A stretch of DNA of 64,000 bases. Source: Brevundimonas bullata (GTDB lineage: Bacteria; Pseudomonadota; Alphaproteobacteria; Caulobacterales; Caulobacteraceae). The notes beneath the pieces are model-generated. The model was given only the letters and a program-made list of their open reading frames with translations, was not told the origin of the DNA and did not search any database. The stretch lies in assembly GCF_014207965.1 (NCBI RefSeq), contig NZ_JACHLM010000005.1, positions 124,001 to 188,000 on the forward strand, written 5' to 3'. Below, piece after piece: positions 1 to 8,611 of this stretch. The translations under genes and the position numbers were made by a program. Every line of letters begins with the position of its first letter. Positions within the stretch are counted from its first letter, which is position 1.

Positions 1-1986
1 GCCGGCGGTGCGCGCCGTGCCCTTGGGGTCCAAGATCAGGATGACGGCCCCGTCGCCCAGGATGGTCGCGCCCGAATAGAGGTTGAGGTGACGCAGCACC
101 CCGGCCACCGGCTTGACCACGATCTCCTCGATATCGAAGACCCGGTCGACGATGACGCCGAAGGTGCTGGCCCCGAAGTGGGTGACGACGATGCAGGTTT
201 CGTTGGCGGCCTTGCCCTGGTTTTGGGCTGGGCTCTCGTCGTCCAGCTTGAGCAGACGTTGCAGCGACACCAGCGGCAACAGACGCTCGCGCAGCCGCAG
301 GACGGGCGCGTCCTCGATCTGTTCGATGCTGCGGCCCGAGGCGCCGCTGGCGCTGACCAATTCGATGATCGACGACTGGGGCAGGGCGAACCGCTCGCCG
401 CCCGCCTCGACGATCAGGGCCGAGACGATGGTCAGGGTCAGGGGGATGCGCACGGTGAAGCAGGCGCCCTGACCCTCGGTGGATCTCAGCTCGATCACCC
501 CGCCTATCTGCTCGATGTTGGAGCGGACGACATCCATGCCGACGCCCCGGCCCGAGACGCTGGTGACCTGGGATGCGGTCGAGAATCCGGCGCGGAAGAT
601 CAGTTGCATCGCCTCGGCGTCGCTCATCTGTTCGGCTTCGGCGGCGCTGAGCAGGTCCAGGGCGACGGCCTTGGCCCGCAGGCGCGAAACCGACAGGCCG
701 CGCCCGTCGTCGGACACCTCGATGACGATGGCACCGCCCTCGTGGCGCGCCGAAAGGGTGATGCGGCCCGCCTCCGCCTTGCCGGCGGCGCGGCGCTGTT
801 CCGTTGTCTCCAGCCCGTGATCGGCGGCGTTGCGGATCATATGGGTCAGCGGGTCGCGGATCAGCTCCATGACCTGCCGGTCCAGCTCGGTCTCCTGACC
901 GGACATGTGCAGTTCGATGCGCTTGCCGAGTTCCTGCTCGAGATCGCGCACCAGGCGCGGCAGCTTGGCCCAGGCGCCGCCGATGGGCTGCATCCGGGCG
1001 ACCATGACCTTTTCCTGGATTTCGCTGGTCACCTGATTGAGGCGATGCAGCGGGCCTTTGAACGGGCTTTCCGGCTCCAGCCTCAGGGTCTGGATCATCT
1101 GGTTGCGGATCAGCACCAGTTCGCTGACCGAGCGCATCAGCTGTTCCAGCACCTCGACGTTGATGCGGATGGTGGCGGCGGACTTGCCGGCGCCCGCAGG
1201 TTGTGGGGCGTCGTCGCATGGCGGCGGCGCTGCGGCGGGCGTCTCTGTAAGGCTCAGGGCGCAGGCGCGCAGTTCCGCCACGTCCTCTGGCATGGCGCCG
1301 AGGGCGTCCAGCGCGACGGCGATGGCGGCGAACAGGGCGTCCTGCATCCCTTCTTCCAGACGGATGTCGGCGATGTCTTCCAGCGCGCGGATCAGGGCGG
1401 TGGGGTCGCCGCCGCGCGCCGCACCCAGCAAGCCTTGCAGCAGGGCGGCCTGCAACAGGATGGGGTCGGCGTCGCCAAACTGCGCCTCAAGCGCGGGCAG
1501 GCGCATCAGCGAGGGGGTGGCGGCTTCGGCGGCGGCGTCCAGGGTAGCGTCGCCGCCGAGGCGTTCGATCAGGGGGCTGGCCGTCGATGAGGTGGCGGGC
1601 GTTGGCCCCGCCACAACGCTGGCCGCCTCAAGCCGGGAAATCAGAGCGGCGTCTTGACCTTCAGGCTCGTCGCCTGTGGCGTCCAGGGCGTCGATCAGGC
1701 TGCGGATCAGGTCCACGGCTTCCAGAATGGTGGTGACGGCGGCGGCGCTGACGGTCAGGGAACCGTCGCGGAAACCGCCCAGAACTTCTTCCGCCGCATG
1801 GGCGACGCGTTGCAGCCGCACCAGGCCGATGAAGCCGCACGCGCCCTTGATGGTGTGCATCAGGCGGAAGACGCTGGCCAGGGGCTCGGGGTCGTGCGGA
1901 TTGCGCTCGAACCGCACCAGTTCGCTGTCCAGCGCCTCGAGGCCCTCGCGTGTTTCCGCGATGAAGTCGCCCAGAACCTCGTCCAC
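1..1986 (-). CDS. cheA: Chemotaxis histidine kinase CheA (C-terminus cut by window edge)
   Basis: Cytoplasmic sensor kinase of the chemoreceptor array, which phosphorylates CheY. Translating the minus strand from GTG at 1986 gives 662 residues with no stop before the edge. The P1 phosphotransfer domain opens with DEVLGDFIAETREGLEALD and carries the MHTIKGA box with phospho-accepting His44. No clear P2 domain is visible, only a variable linker. A dimerisation helix pair follows near residue 300 (EVLEQLMRSVSELVLIRNQM). The ATPase N-box (HMIRNAADHG) is near 380, the DDGRG box near 425 and the GRGVGMD box near 480, with a CheW-like domain from about 500. The start is chosen because AGGGAG lies just upstream and P1 homology begins there. 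It diverges from cheY across an AT-rich gap. Domain reading is direct; the function rests on family knowledge. Confidence 0.93.
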   Translation of the reverse strand, partial: MDEVLGDFIAETREGLEALDSELVRFERNPHDPEPLASVFRLMHTIKGACGFIGLVRLQRVAHAAEEVLGGFRDGSLTVSAAAVTTILEAVDLIRSLIDALDATGDEPEGQDAALISRLEAASVVAGPTPATSSTASPLIERLGGDATLDAAAEAATPSLMRLPALEAQFGDADPILLQAALLQGLLGAARGGDPTALIRALEDIADIRLEEGMQDALFAAIAVALDALGAMPEDVAELRACALSLTETPAAAPPPCDDAPQPAGAGKSAATIRINVEVLEQLMRSVSELVLIRNQMIQTLRLEPESPFKGPLHRLNQVTSEIQEKVMVARMQPIGGAWAKLPRLVRDLEQELGKRIELHMSGQETELDRQVMELIRDPLTHMIRNAADHGLETTEQRRAAGKAEAGRITLSARHEGGAIVIEVSDDGRGLSVSRLRAKAVALDLLSAAEAEQMSDAEAMQLIFRAGFSTASQVTSVSGRGVGMDVVRSNIEQIGGVIELRSTEGQGACFTVRIPLTLTIVSALIVEAGGERFALPQSSIIELVSASGASGRSIEQIEDAPVLRLRERLLPLVSLQRLLKLDDESPAQNQGKAANETCIVVTHFGASTFGVIVDRVFDIEEIVVKPVAGVLRHLNLYSGATILGDGAVILILDPKGTARTAG

Positions 1987-2110
1987 AGCCTCTCCCTGAT
2001 CTCTGCGGCGGCAGTTCCGACGGAGGGCTGGCGCCAAACGCATAAACGCGTGGAATGGCGTTGTTATCTATAGATTCGATCCTTCGGCTATAAATAAACG
2101 TGTTCAGAGC

Positions 2111-2137
2111 CATAATAATTTTGCCAAAATTATAATG
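2111..2137. promoter_or_regulatory. 27-bp near-perfect palindrome, possible operator
   Basis: Bases 2115-2133 are a perfect inverted repeat (9-base arms ATAATTTTG / CAAAATTAT around a central C). After one mismatched pair (2114/2134) it extends three more pairs to CAT...ATG at the edges, giving 12 of 13 pairs matching. It lies 125 bp upstream of cheA and 190 bp upstream of cheY, with no T-run typical of a terminator. It is probably a transcription-factor site, but I do not recognise the motif. Confidence 0.5.
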
Positions 2138-2244
2138 ATATATGCTCGACTTATGCGCTAACGGCGCATGCTATTATCAAGTTCGTGGATATATTTGCCC
2201 TTCTGGTGTATTTGTCTGTTCTTGTGTTGTTCAACTCATGAAAA

Positions 2245-2258
2245 TTGATCTGCATCAA
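2245..2258. promoter_or_regulatory. FNR/FixK-type box upstream of cheY
   Basis: TTGATCTGCATCAA is an exact match to the FNR/FixK consensus TTGAT-N4-ATCAA, and the symmetry extends one more A/T pair on each side. Its centre is about 75 bp upstream of the cheY ATG, a plausible activator position. It suggests that the cheY-cheZ-like operon responds to low oxygen. Confidence 0.65.
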
Positions 2259-2326
2259 TGTCCAGACTTTATTGACGATATCGCCGTTCATCTTGCTGCG
2301 ATCACGGAGGGTGATGGAGGGCGAGA

Positions 2327-2713
2327 ATGGCTGTTGATCAATCAATGAAGATCCTGGTCGTCGACGACTACAAGACGATGGTGCGGATCGTACGGGGGCT
2401 GTTGAACCAGCTTGGCTTCATGAACGTGGACGAGGCGACGGATGGCCCGACGGCCTTGTCGATGATCGGCGCCAACGGCTACGGCCTGGTCCTGTCGGAC
2501 TGGAACATGGCGCCGATGACGGGCTTCGAACTGTTGAAGCTGGTGCGCGCCGATCCCAAGACCAAATCGCTGCCCTTCGTTCTGGTCACGGCCGAGGCCA
2601 AGGTCGAGAACGTCATCGCGGCGCGTCAGGCGGGGGTGAACAGCTACATCATCAAGCCCTTCAACCACGCGGTGTTGAAGCAAAAACTGACGGCGGTACT
2701 GGGGGAGTTCTGA
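2327..2713 (+). CDS. cheY: CheY-type single-domain response regulator
   Basis: A stand-alone receiver domain of 128 residues that carries the phosphoryl signal from CheA to the flagellar motor. Acidic pair Asp13/Asp14, phospho-acceptor Asp58 (SDWNM), Thr88, a conserved aromatic at Tyr107 and Lys110 (IKPF) are all present, as in classical CheY. The start at 2327 is preceded by GGAGGG at good spacing; an internal ATG at 2345 (MKILVVDD) lacks such a site. The next gene begins one base after its stop, so the two are co-transcribed. The residue set is intact, so this should be an active phospho-relay output. Which of the several CheY paralogues usual in this family it corresponds to cannot be told from sequence alone. 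Confidence 0.93.
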   Translation: MAVDQSMKILVVDDYKTMVRIVRGLLNQLGFMNVDEATDGPTALSMIGANGYGLVLSDWNMAPMTGFELLKLVRADPKTKSLPFVLVTAEAKVENVIAARQAGVNSYIIKPFNHAVLKQKLTAVLGEF

Positions 2714-2714
2714 G

Positions 2715-3023
2715 ATGTCTCAGACGGACGATATCGTCGCGGAGATCCGTCGGGACCTGGCGATGGCGGCGGAGGTGCTGATGGCCGCCAGCGAAGCCGG
2801 GCTGCGGGATGTCGCCCTGCTTCGCCAAGGCGACGACACGGCCCTGGCGCGGATCGAAAACGGCTTTCTCAGTGTTCTGGAAGCCTGCGCCTTTGAGGAT
2901 CTGATCGGTCAGCGGTTGGCGCAGCTGCAGGGCGCGGCGGCGGCCGACAGCCTCGAAAACGGTCCCGCTCGACACGGCCAGGGGCTGGATCAGGCGGCGG
3001 CGGACGACCTGTTTGACGCTTGA
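2715..3023 (+). CDS. Miniature CheZ-like CheY-P phosphatase
   Basis: A 102-residue acidic helical protein placed directly after cheY. It contains FEDLIGQR at residues 60-67, so Asp62 and Gln66 sit in the same D-L-x-G-Q spacing as the catalytic Asp143/Gln147 of E. coli CheZ. It ends in LDQAAADDLFDA (91-102), which resembles the C-terminal CheY-binding helix of CheZ (D-x-V-D-D-L). Classical CheZ is about 214 residues with a long four-helix bundle, so this is under half size: one helical hairpin plus a tether. I infer that it dephosphorylates the neighbouring CheY. It could instead be a CheY-binding protein without catalysis. A strong bidirectional terminator follows the stop. Confidence 0.65.
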   Translation: MSQTDDIVAEIRRDLAMAAEVLMAASEAGLRDVALLRQGDDTALARIENGFLSVLEACAFEDLIGQRLAQLQGAAAADSLENGPARHGQGLDQAAADDLFDA

Positions 3024-3031
3024 CAAAACGA

Positions 3032-3060
3032 AGCCCCCCGCACGAGGCATGCGGGGGGCT
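3032..3060. terminator. Bidirectional rho-independent terminator
   Basis: A perfect 11-bp stem (AGCCCCCCGCA / TGCGGGGGGCT) with a 7-base loop lies between the convergent cheZ-like and M28 peptidase genes. The minus-strand transcript also reads a TTTT after the stem; the plus-strand U-tract is weak. Confidence 0.8.
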
Positions 3061-3084
3061 CGGCCGTTTCGCTTGTGAACGCCC

Positions 3085-4689
3085 TCAGTCGGCGGCCGGG
3101 TAGGCGAACGGATCGGTCGGCGTCGGCTCGGTCGGCAGCGGCATGCGCGGCAGGGGAGCGTCGCGGTTGGCCGCGTTCAGCAGGAAGCTGGCCAGGATGA
3201 CCGCCGCCTGACGCAGATCTTCGGGCTTCAGGTGGTCATAGCTGTCGATGCTGGTGTGGTGGATGCGGCTGGAATAGTCGAGCGGGTCCTGGATGAACTG
3301 ATAGCCGGGAACGCCCACTGCCTGCATATAGACGTGGTCGGTGCCGCCCGAGGGGCGCAGCGAGACGGTGGTCGCGCCCATGCTGGCGAACGGGGCCAGC
3401 CACTCCTGGAAGATGGGGGCGGCGGCGACATTGCCTTCGGCGTTGATGCCGCGGATCTTGCCGGAGCCGTTGTCCAGGTTGAAGTAGGCGACCAGGTCGC
3501 GATAGCCGGGGCGCGGCTCGACCGGCCAGCGGTTGCGCCAGGTGCGGTTGCCGGGCAGGGCGGCCAGGGCCGGGTCCGTCGCGGGCGCGCGCGTGGCCAG
3601 ATAGCGGTCGACATAGGCCAGCGAGCCGAGGATGCCTTGCTCTTCGCCATTCCACAGGGCGAAGCGGATGGTGCGCTTGGGCCTGACCTTCATCTGCGAC
3701 AGGATGCGAGCGGCCTCCATGACGACCGCGCTGCCGGCCGCGTTGTCCTGGGCGCCGTCCGAAGCGACCCAGCTGTCCAGGTGGGCGCCGGCCATGACGT
3801 ATTCGCCCGAGCGGTCCGAGCCCGGAATGTCGGCCAGGATGTTGTAGGCGTTGACGTCCTCGTCGTGGAACTGGACCTCGCTTTGCAGCGACAGCATCGG
3901 CGGGGTGTCGGTCAGAGCCAGGCGGGCGAGGCGGCGATAGTCCTCGGCGGCGATCTCCATGCCCGGCAGCTTGGGCGTGGCGCCGACCTGATAGGTGTAG
4001 CCCGTGCCGTGCAGCAGGCCGCCGTCGCGCTGGGACATACGCACCCAGGCCAGAGCGCCTTCCTCGGCCAGGAAGGCGTCGAGACGGCCGGCGAATTCGG
4101 CCATCTTCACCTGGCGTTCGACGGGGACGTGGGCGTGCTGCGGCTGGACGTAGGTGTTGCGGTCGCGCAGTTCGGCGTCGGTCCAGCGGCGGAAGGCCGG
4201 CTCGGTCGGCTCAGAGCCGGTGTTAGGCAGGGTGAGCATGACGATCTTGCCCGACAGCTTGCCGCGCCACTTGTCGAAGTCCTCGACCTTGGTGATCGGG
4301 GCGACGACGACGCCGGCGCTGATGGTTCCGTTGGTCGAGGGCGTCCAGGCCACTGGAATCGCGCGCAGATCGATGGCGCGCGGCGCCGTCATGCGGGCGC
4401 TGGAGTGGACGATGGACCAGCCGCGGCCGAACTCGAAGCCCTCGGCGCGGACGTTCGACAGGCCCCAGTCGCGGAAGCGCTGCTGGCTCCACTGCTCCGC
4501 CTGACGCATCTGCGGCGAGTTGGTCATCCGCCCGCCGATCCGATCGGTCAGATAGGCGGCGGTCTGCATGACCTCGCTGTGGTTCAGGCCCTGGTCGATG
4601 ATGCCGTTGATGGCGACGCGGTCGACCGACTGGGCCAGGGCAGGCGTGGCGATGCACAGCGCCGACAGGCCGACGAGCAGACGTTTCAT
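3085..4689 (-). CDS. Exported M28-family zinc peptidase
   Basis: A secreted or periplasmic metallo-aminopeptidase/carboxypeptidase of 534 residues. The start at 4689 is chosen because it begins directly with a signal peptide (MKRLLVGLSALCIATPALAQ, cleavage near 20); an upstream in-frame start at 4734 would bury it. A PA-like insert spans roughly 110-230, followed by the M28 catalytic domain. Metal and catalytic residues are visible: His303/Asp305 (GAHLDSW), Asp315 (QDNAAGS), the Glu pair 349/350 (WNGEEQG), the downstream Asp of FNLDNGSG and His of GGTDHVY. The layout resembles carboxypeptidase Q-like M28 enzymes. The substrate is unknown; it probably supplies amino acids from peptides. It converges with the chemotaxis operon and is monocistronic. 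Confidence 0.9.
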   Translation of the reverse strand: MKRLLVGLSALCIATPALAQSVDRVAINGIIDQGLNHSEVMQTAAYLTDRIGGRMTNSPQMRQAEQWSQQRFRDWGLSNVRAEGFEFGRGWSIVHSSARMTAPRAIDLRAIPVAWTPSTNGTISAGVVVAPITKVEDFDKWRGKLSGKIVMLTLPNTGSEPTEPAFRRWTDAELRDRNTYVQPQHAHVPVERQVKMAEFAGRLDAFLAEEGALAWVRMSQRDGGLLHGTGYTYQVGATPKLPGMEIAAEDYRRLARLALTDTPPMLSLQSEVQFHDEDVNAYNILADIPGSDRSGEYVMAGAHLDSWVASDGAQDNAAGSAVVMEAARILSQMKVRPKRTIRFALWNGEEQGILGSLAYVDRYLATRAPATDPALAALPGNRTWRNRWPVEPRPGYRDLVAYFNLDNGSGKIRGINAEGNVAAAPIFQEWLAPFASMGATTVSLRPSGGTDHVYMQAVGVPGYQFIQDPLDYSSRIHHTSIDSYDHLKPEDLRQAAVILASFLLNAANRDAPLPRMPLPTEPTPTDPFAYPAAD

Positions 4690-4841
4690 GTGTGGAAGCC
4701 CCCGAGAATCAAAACTGCGGGGATTTGACGCCATGCGCGGGCGCTCTGCAAATCACGGCGACGCTGGCGCGGGTCTTTGGTTGACCCGGACAAGGGCGCG
4801 GCCCTAGGTCCAGTGATGAGACGGATGTGCGCGGAGGGCCA

Positions 4842-6317
4842 ATGGCGGCGCTGATGATTCAGGGCTGCGGCTCGGACGTGGGCAAGTCAGTGCTGGTGGC
4901 GGGCCTGTGCCGGCTGTTCGCCAATCGCGGCCTGACGGTGCGGCCGTTCAAGCCGCAGAACATGTCCAACAACGCCGCCGTCACCGCGGCCGACGCCGAG
5001 GGCCGGGCGGGCGAGATCGGCCGCGCCCAGGCGCTTCAGGCCCTGGCCTGTCGCACCCCGCCGACGGTCGACATGAACCCGGTCCTGCTGAAGCCGCAGA
5101 GCGACACGGGCGCGCAACTGATCGTGCGCGGGCGCGTCGAAGGCGTGTGGCAGGCGGCGGGCTATCAGGACCGCAAGGCCGCTCTGCTGGACGTTGTGGT
5201 GGACAGCTTCCGTCGTCTTCAGGCCGAGGCGGATCTGGTCATCGTCGAGGGGGCGGGCAGTCCGGCCGAGACCAATCTACGCGCCGGCGACATCGCCAAC
5301 ATGGGCTTCGCCCGCGCGGCCGAGGTGCCGGTGGTGTTGGTCGGCGACATCGACCGGGGCCATGTCATCGCGGCTCTGGTCGGCGCTCACGCCGTGCTGG
5401 ACGAAGGCGACCGGGCGATGATCCAGGGCTTCCTGATCAACAAGTTCCGGGGCGATCCTGCCCTGTTTAACGAAGGCCGGGCCGAGATCGAACGCCGCAC
5501 CGGCTGGGCTGATCTGGGCATGGCGCCCTGGCTCATCGATGCGCGCTCCCTGCCGGCCGAAGACGCCGTTGTGCTGGACAGGGCCGTCGGGACCGGGGCG
5601 GGGCGGCGCGTGCGCATCGCCGTGCCCATGCTGTCCCGCATCGCCAATTTCGACGACTTTGATCCGCTGCGGCACGAGGCGGGGGTGGACTTCGGCTTCG
5701 TCCCGCCGGGTACGGCCCTGCCGGGCGACGCCGATTTGATCATCCTGCCGGGGACCAAGGCGACCCTGGCGGACCTGGCCTTTCTTCGGACCCAGGGCTG
5801 GGACATCGACCTCGCCGCCCACGTGCGGCGCGGCGGTCGGGTGCTGGGCGTCTGCGGCGGCTATCAGATGCTGGGCCGCACCATTAGCGACCCGGATGGG
5901 GTCGAGGGCGTGGCCAGATCGGCGCCGGGTCTGGGTCTGCTCGACGTCCAGACTGTGCTGGCGGGCGAGAAGACGCTGCGTCAGACCAGCGGGCGGTTGG
6001 CGATTTCGGACGCGGCGTTCGCCGGTTACGAAATCCACATCGGTCAGACCGGGGGGCCGGACACGGCGCGTCCTTACGCTCGGATCGAAGGGCGAGCCCA
6101 TGGCGCGACGTCCGCCGACGGGCGGATCACGGGCCTCTATGTCCACGGCCTGTTTGATAGGGTCGAAGCGCGGGCGGCGATCCTGGCTGACCTCGGCGCA
6201 TGCTCCGACGGAGTGGATCAGACGGAGCGGGTCGACCGCGCGCTGGACCGCATCGCGGCGGTGCTGGAAACGCATTTCGACATCCCAGCGCTCAGCCGGA
6301 TCGCGGGCCTGACCTAG
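4842..6317 (+). CDS. cobQ: Cobyric acid synthase CobQ
   Basis: Amidates the b, d, e and g carboxylates of adenosylcobyrinic acid a,c-diamide, using glutamine and ATP, in late cobalamin synthesis. It has 491 residues. The N-terminal dethiobiotin-synthetase-like ATPase has the P-loop GCGSDVGKS (8-16) and FKPQNMSNN. The C-terminal glutamine amidotransferase has the nucleophile Cys near 338 in [10 protein letters not shown] and the catalytic His near 434 in LYVHGLFD. The ATG at 4842 is chosen over the GTG at 4827 because GGAGGG lies just before it. No cobalamin riboswitch is recognisable upstream. It stands alone without other cob genes, but the B12-dependent mutase is encoded further along this window. 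It overlaps the convergent permease by 4 bp. Confidence 0.95.
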   Translation: MAALMIQGCGSDVGKSVLVAGLCRLFANRGLTVRPFKPQNMSNNAAVTAADAEGRAGEIGRAQALQALACRTPPTVDMNPVLLKPQSDTGAQLIVRGRVEGVWQAAGYQDRKAALLDVVVDSFRRLQAEADLVIVEGAGSPAETNLRAGDIANMGFARAAEVPVVLVGDIDRGHVIAALVGAHAVLDEGDRAMIQGFLINKFRGDPALFNEGRAEIERRTGWADLGMAPWLIDARSLPAEDAVVLDRAVGTGAGRRVRIAVPMLSRIANFDDFDPLRHEAGVDFGFVPPGTALPGDADLIILPGTKATLADLAFLRTQGWDIDLAAHVRRGGRVLGVCGGYQMLGRTISDPDGVEGVARSAPGLGLLDVQTVLAGEKTLRQTSGRLAISDAAFAGYEIHIGQTGGPDTARPYARIEGRAHGATSADGRITGLYVHGLFDRVEARAAILADLGACSDGVDQTERVDRALDRIAAVLETHFDIPALSRIAGLT

Positions 6318-8611
6318 CCGACGGCGGGGTTGGACGAACGGTCGCCGAGCCTCCGCCAGGCGACCGCGCCGAAGGTCACGGCCAGTACGGCCAGCGTCAG
6401 CAACTCCGGCGCGACCTCGGCCACGTTCGCGCCCGCCGCGTTCAGCTTGACGAAGGCCTGGATGGCCGAGGTCGAGGGCGACAGGCGGGCCAGCCAGGCC
6501 AGCGGTTCAGGCATCAGGAACAGGGGCCAGGCGGCGCCGCCGAGGAAAAACAGCGGCACCGAGGTCGCGACCAGGATCTGCATGGCCCGCTCATGCCGGT
6601 CGAACAGGCTGCCGATGGCCAGACCCAGGGCTGAGACGCTGGCGGCGAAGACCGGCACGGCCAGGAAGATCCCGAACAGGTCGCCCATGCGCGGATAGTC
6701 CTGAAACCAGAAGACGAAGCCGAAATAGAAGAGGCTGGCGACGCAGCCGATCAGGGTCAGGGCGGCCCACAGGCCGAGGAAGCTGCGGGTCGAAAGCGGT
6801 TGCGCGCCCGTCTCTCGACGCAGTCCGGCGAACAGGGCGGCGCCCAGCAGAAGAGTCTGTTGCAGGATGATGGCGCTGACCGCAGGGACCGCATAGCTGC
6901 CGTAGCCGTCCGTCGTGTTGTAGAGCGGGCGCTGCACCACGGTCGGGGCGCGTTCCAGCAGACGCGTCGCCTCGATCACCGGGGTCAGGGTCTGTTCGGC
7001 GGCGGCGGCTGCAGCTCCGCCCAGCGCCTTGCCCATGGCCGTGGCGCGAACCAGATAGGCGCCGTTCAGATACAGACCGACCCCCTTGGCGTCGCCGTGG
7101 ATCAGCGACGACTCGAACCGTTCGGGGATGTGCATGACCGCGTCGACCTCGCCGTTGCGCAGCATTCGTTCGGCCTCGGAAGGCGAGGCGGTGACGACCG
7201 AGGCGTCCAGAGCGCGTGTGGCGTTCATTTCCTGAACCAGTCGTCGGCTCAGCGCCGAATGGTCCTGATCCACGACGGCGACGGGCAGCTTGACCGGCGT
7301 CTGACCCACATAGGCCATGGGGTAGTAGAAGGCGTAGGCGACCACGGCCAGAAGGATGGTGCTCGACAGGGGCCGGTGCTTGAAGATGCCGGCGAAGGTC
7401 CCGACGAAGGCGCCGCCGAAGCTGCGCGTGGGCAGGGACAGGCTGAGGTCTTCCGGCTTGGGCGCGCGTCGGGCGCGGCGATGGGCCAGGGGGACCGACA
7501 GGGCGAAGGTCCCGACCGCGACAGCCAGCAGGATCAGCAGAGGCTCTATTGATGCGGCGATGTCCGAGCCCAGCACCATCTGTTCGTTCTGCAGCCGCAG
7601 GTAATGGGTGAAGGGCAGGACGGCGCTCCACACCTGGGCGAAGGCCGGGCCGTGCAGCAGGGGCAGGGTGCCGTTGGAAAAGGCGATGGCTGACCCGGCA
7701 TAGACCGCCGTGGCCGAGAAGCTGACGTCCATGTCGCCGGTCAGCGTGACCAGCAGGGCCGAGATACCCGCCGTGGCCGCCATCAGGGCGAACAGGCCGC
7801 CCAACAGCACCAGCAGGCTGCCTTCCACGCCCCAGCCGCGCCAGCCGCACAGCCAGGCGATCCAGACCGCGCCCCACAGGGTGAAGGCGAGGACATAGGG
7901 CGTCAGCTTGCCCGCCAGCGCCGCCGCCAGCCGTCCATCCATACGCGCCGACCAGGCCTGCAACGACCCGCCGCGCAGTTCGCGTCCCACTCCCATGACG
8001 GCGGCGCAGGCCATCAGCAGATGCAGGACGCCGGGCATGATCAAGCCGCCGAGGAAGAGCTCGAAACTGAGGTGCGGATTGCCCAGGATGGTGACTTGCA
8101 CGGCGGGCGTCTTCAGTCGGGCGGCGGGAACCCCCAGCGCCCGCGCCCGGTCCAGGATTAACGGAGCGGCGGCGCTGGTCAGGGCCGTGGTCTGGGCCGA
8201 GGCGGCGAGCGAACCGACGGTCTGGAAGGCGCCGGTGAAATAGACGATCACCGCGTCCGGCTGGCGAAAGGCGTTCTTCTCCGCGCCGCGCGGGATGTAG
8301 GCGAGGCTGTAGATCTTGCCCGAGCGCATCAGGGGCCAGGCGGCTTCCAGATCGGTCGGCTGGGCCACGACCCGCACGCCGGGGCTGGCCTCCATGTGGC
8401 GGATGGCGGCGCGGCTGAAGGCGGAATGGTCCTGATCGACCACAGCGACCGGCACGTCGCGCACCACGCCTTGGTACAGCATGGCCCCGACCACGACCAT
8501 CAGCACGACCGGCATGACGATCAGCAGGATCAGGTCCCAGCCGCTGCGGGCCAGATGCGCGACCTCGGCGCGCAGGGCGCGGCCGAAGACGCCGCCGGTC
8601 GGCGTCGTCAC
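6314..8611 (-). CDS. Duplicated-fused ABC-2 type permease of an efflux system
   Basis: An inner-membrane permease of 765 residues made of two ABC-2 (YhhJ-like) halves. Each half has one TM, a large periplasmic segment and five further TMs. The duplication is visible in the near-identical motif [10 protein letters not shown] at residues 55-64 and again near 444-453, each after a first TM. The GTG start at 8611 overlaps the stop of the HlyD gene (GTGA), implying translational coupling. With the HlyD and TolC genes upstream it forms a tripartite exporter. No ATP-binding protein is encoded nearby, so the motor must lie elsewhere or be shared. The export substrate is unknown. Most relatives encode each half as a separate polypeptide. 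Confidence 0.85.
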   Translation of the reverse strand: MTTPTGGVFGRALRAEVAHLARSGWDLILLIVMPVVLMVVVGAMLYQGVVRDVPVAVVDQDHSAFSRAAIRHMEASPGVRVVAQPTDLEAAWPLMRSGKIYSLAYIPRGAEKNAFRQPDAVIVYFTGAFQTVGSLAASAQTTALTSAAAPLILDRARALGVPAARLKTPAVQVTILGNPHLSFELFLGGLIMPGVLHLLMACAAVMGVGRELRGGSLQAWSARMDGRLAAALAGKLTPYVLAFTLWGAVWIAWLCGWRGWGVEGSLLVLLGGLFALMAATAGISALLVTLTGDMDVSFSATAVYAGSAIAFSNGTLPLLHGPAFAQVWSAVLPFTHYLRLQNEQMVLGSDIAASIEPLLILLAVAVGTFALSVPLAHRRARRAPKPEDLSLSLPTRSFGGAFVGTFAGIFKHRPLSSTILLAVVAYAFYYPMAYVGQTPVKLPVAVVDQDHSALSRRLVQEMNATRALDASVVTASPSEAERMLRNGEVDAVMHIPERFESSLIHGDAKGVGLYLNGAYLVRATAMGKALGGAAAAAAEQTLTPVIEATRLLERAPTVVQRPLYNTTDGYGSYAVPAVSAIILQQTLLLGAALFAGLRRETGAQPLSTRSFLGLWAALTLIGCVASLFYFGFVFWFQDYPRMGDLFGIFLAVPVFAASVSALGLAIGSLFDRHERAMQILVATSVPLFFLGGAAWPLFLMPEPLAWLARLSPSTSAIQAFVKLNAAGANVAEVAPELLTLAVLAVTFGAVAWRRLGDRSSNPAVG

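Larger units (their letters stand above)
1987..2326. other. AT-rich divergent intergenic region between cheA and cheY
   Basis: A 340-bp gap. From about 2040 to 2310 its base composition drops to roughly 35-40% G+C, well below the flanking genes. It holds an FNR/FixK-type box and a 27-bp near-palindrome (listed separately). Two short open frames here (68 codons on plus, 64 on minus) have no ribosome binding site and no recognisable protein signal, so I read the gap as regulatory. The composition could also mark an old insertion, but no repeats or mobility genes are visible. Confidence 0.6.

Noticed and set aside
88-1590. A 500-codon plus-strand frame at the left edge
   Set aside because: Shadow of cheA, whose minus-strand translation contains every kinase motif in order.
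2142-2348. A 68-codon Cys-containing frame in the AT-rich gap
   Set aside because: No ribosome site, overlaps the cheY start and the FNR/FixK-type box, and lies in AT-rich DNA where chance starts are frequent.
4216-4230. A partial island-operator match (AGCCGGTGTTAG) at 4.2 kb
   Set aside because: It lies inside the M28 peptidase coding sequence, keeps only part of the motif and is far from uronate genes.
4690-4841. A cobalamin riboswitch before cobQ
   Set aside because: The 150-bp gap shows no B12-box-like sequence or the needed length of structured leader.
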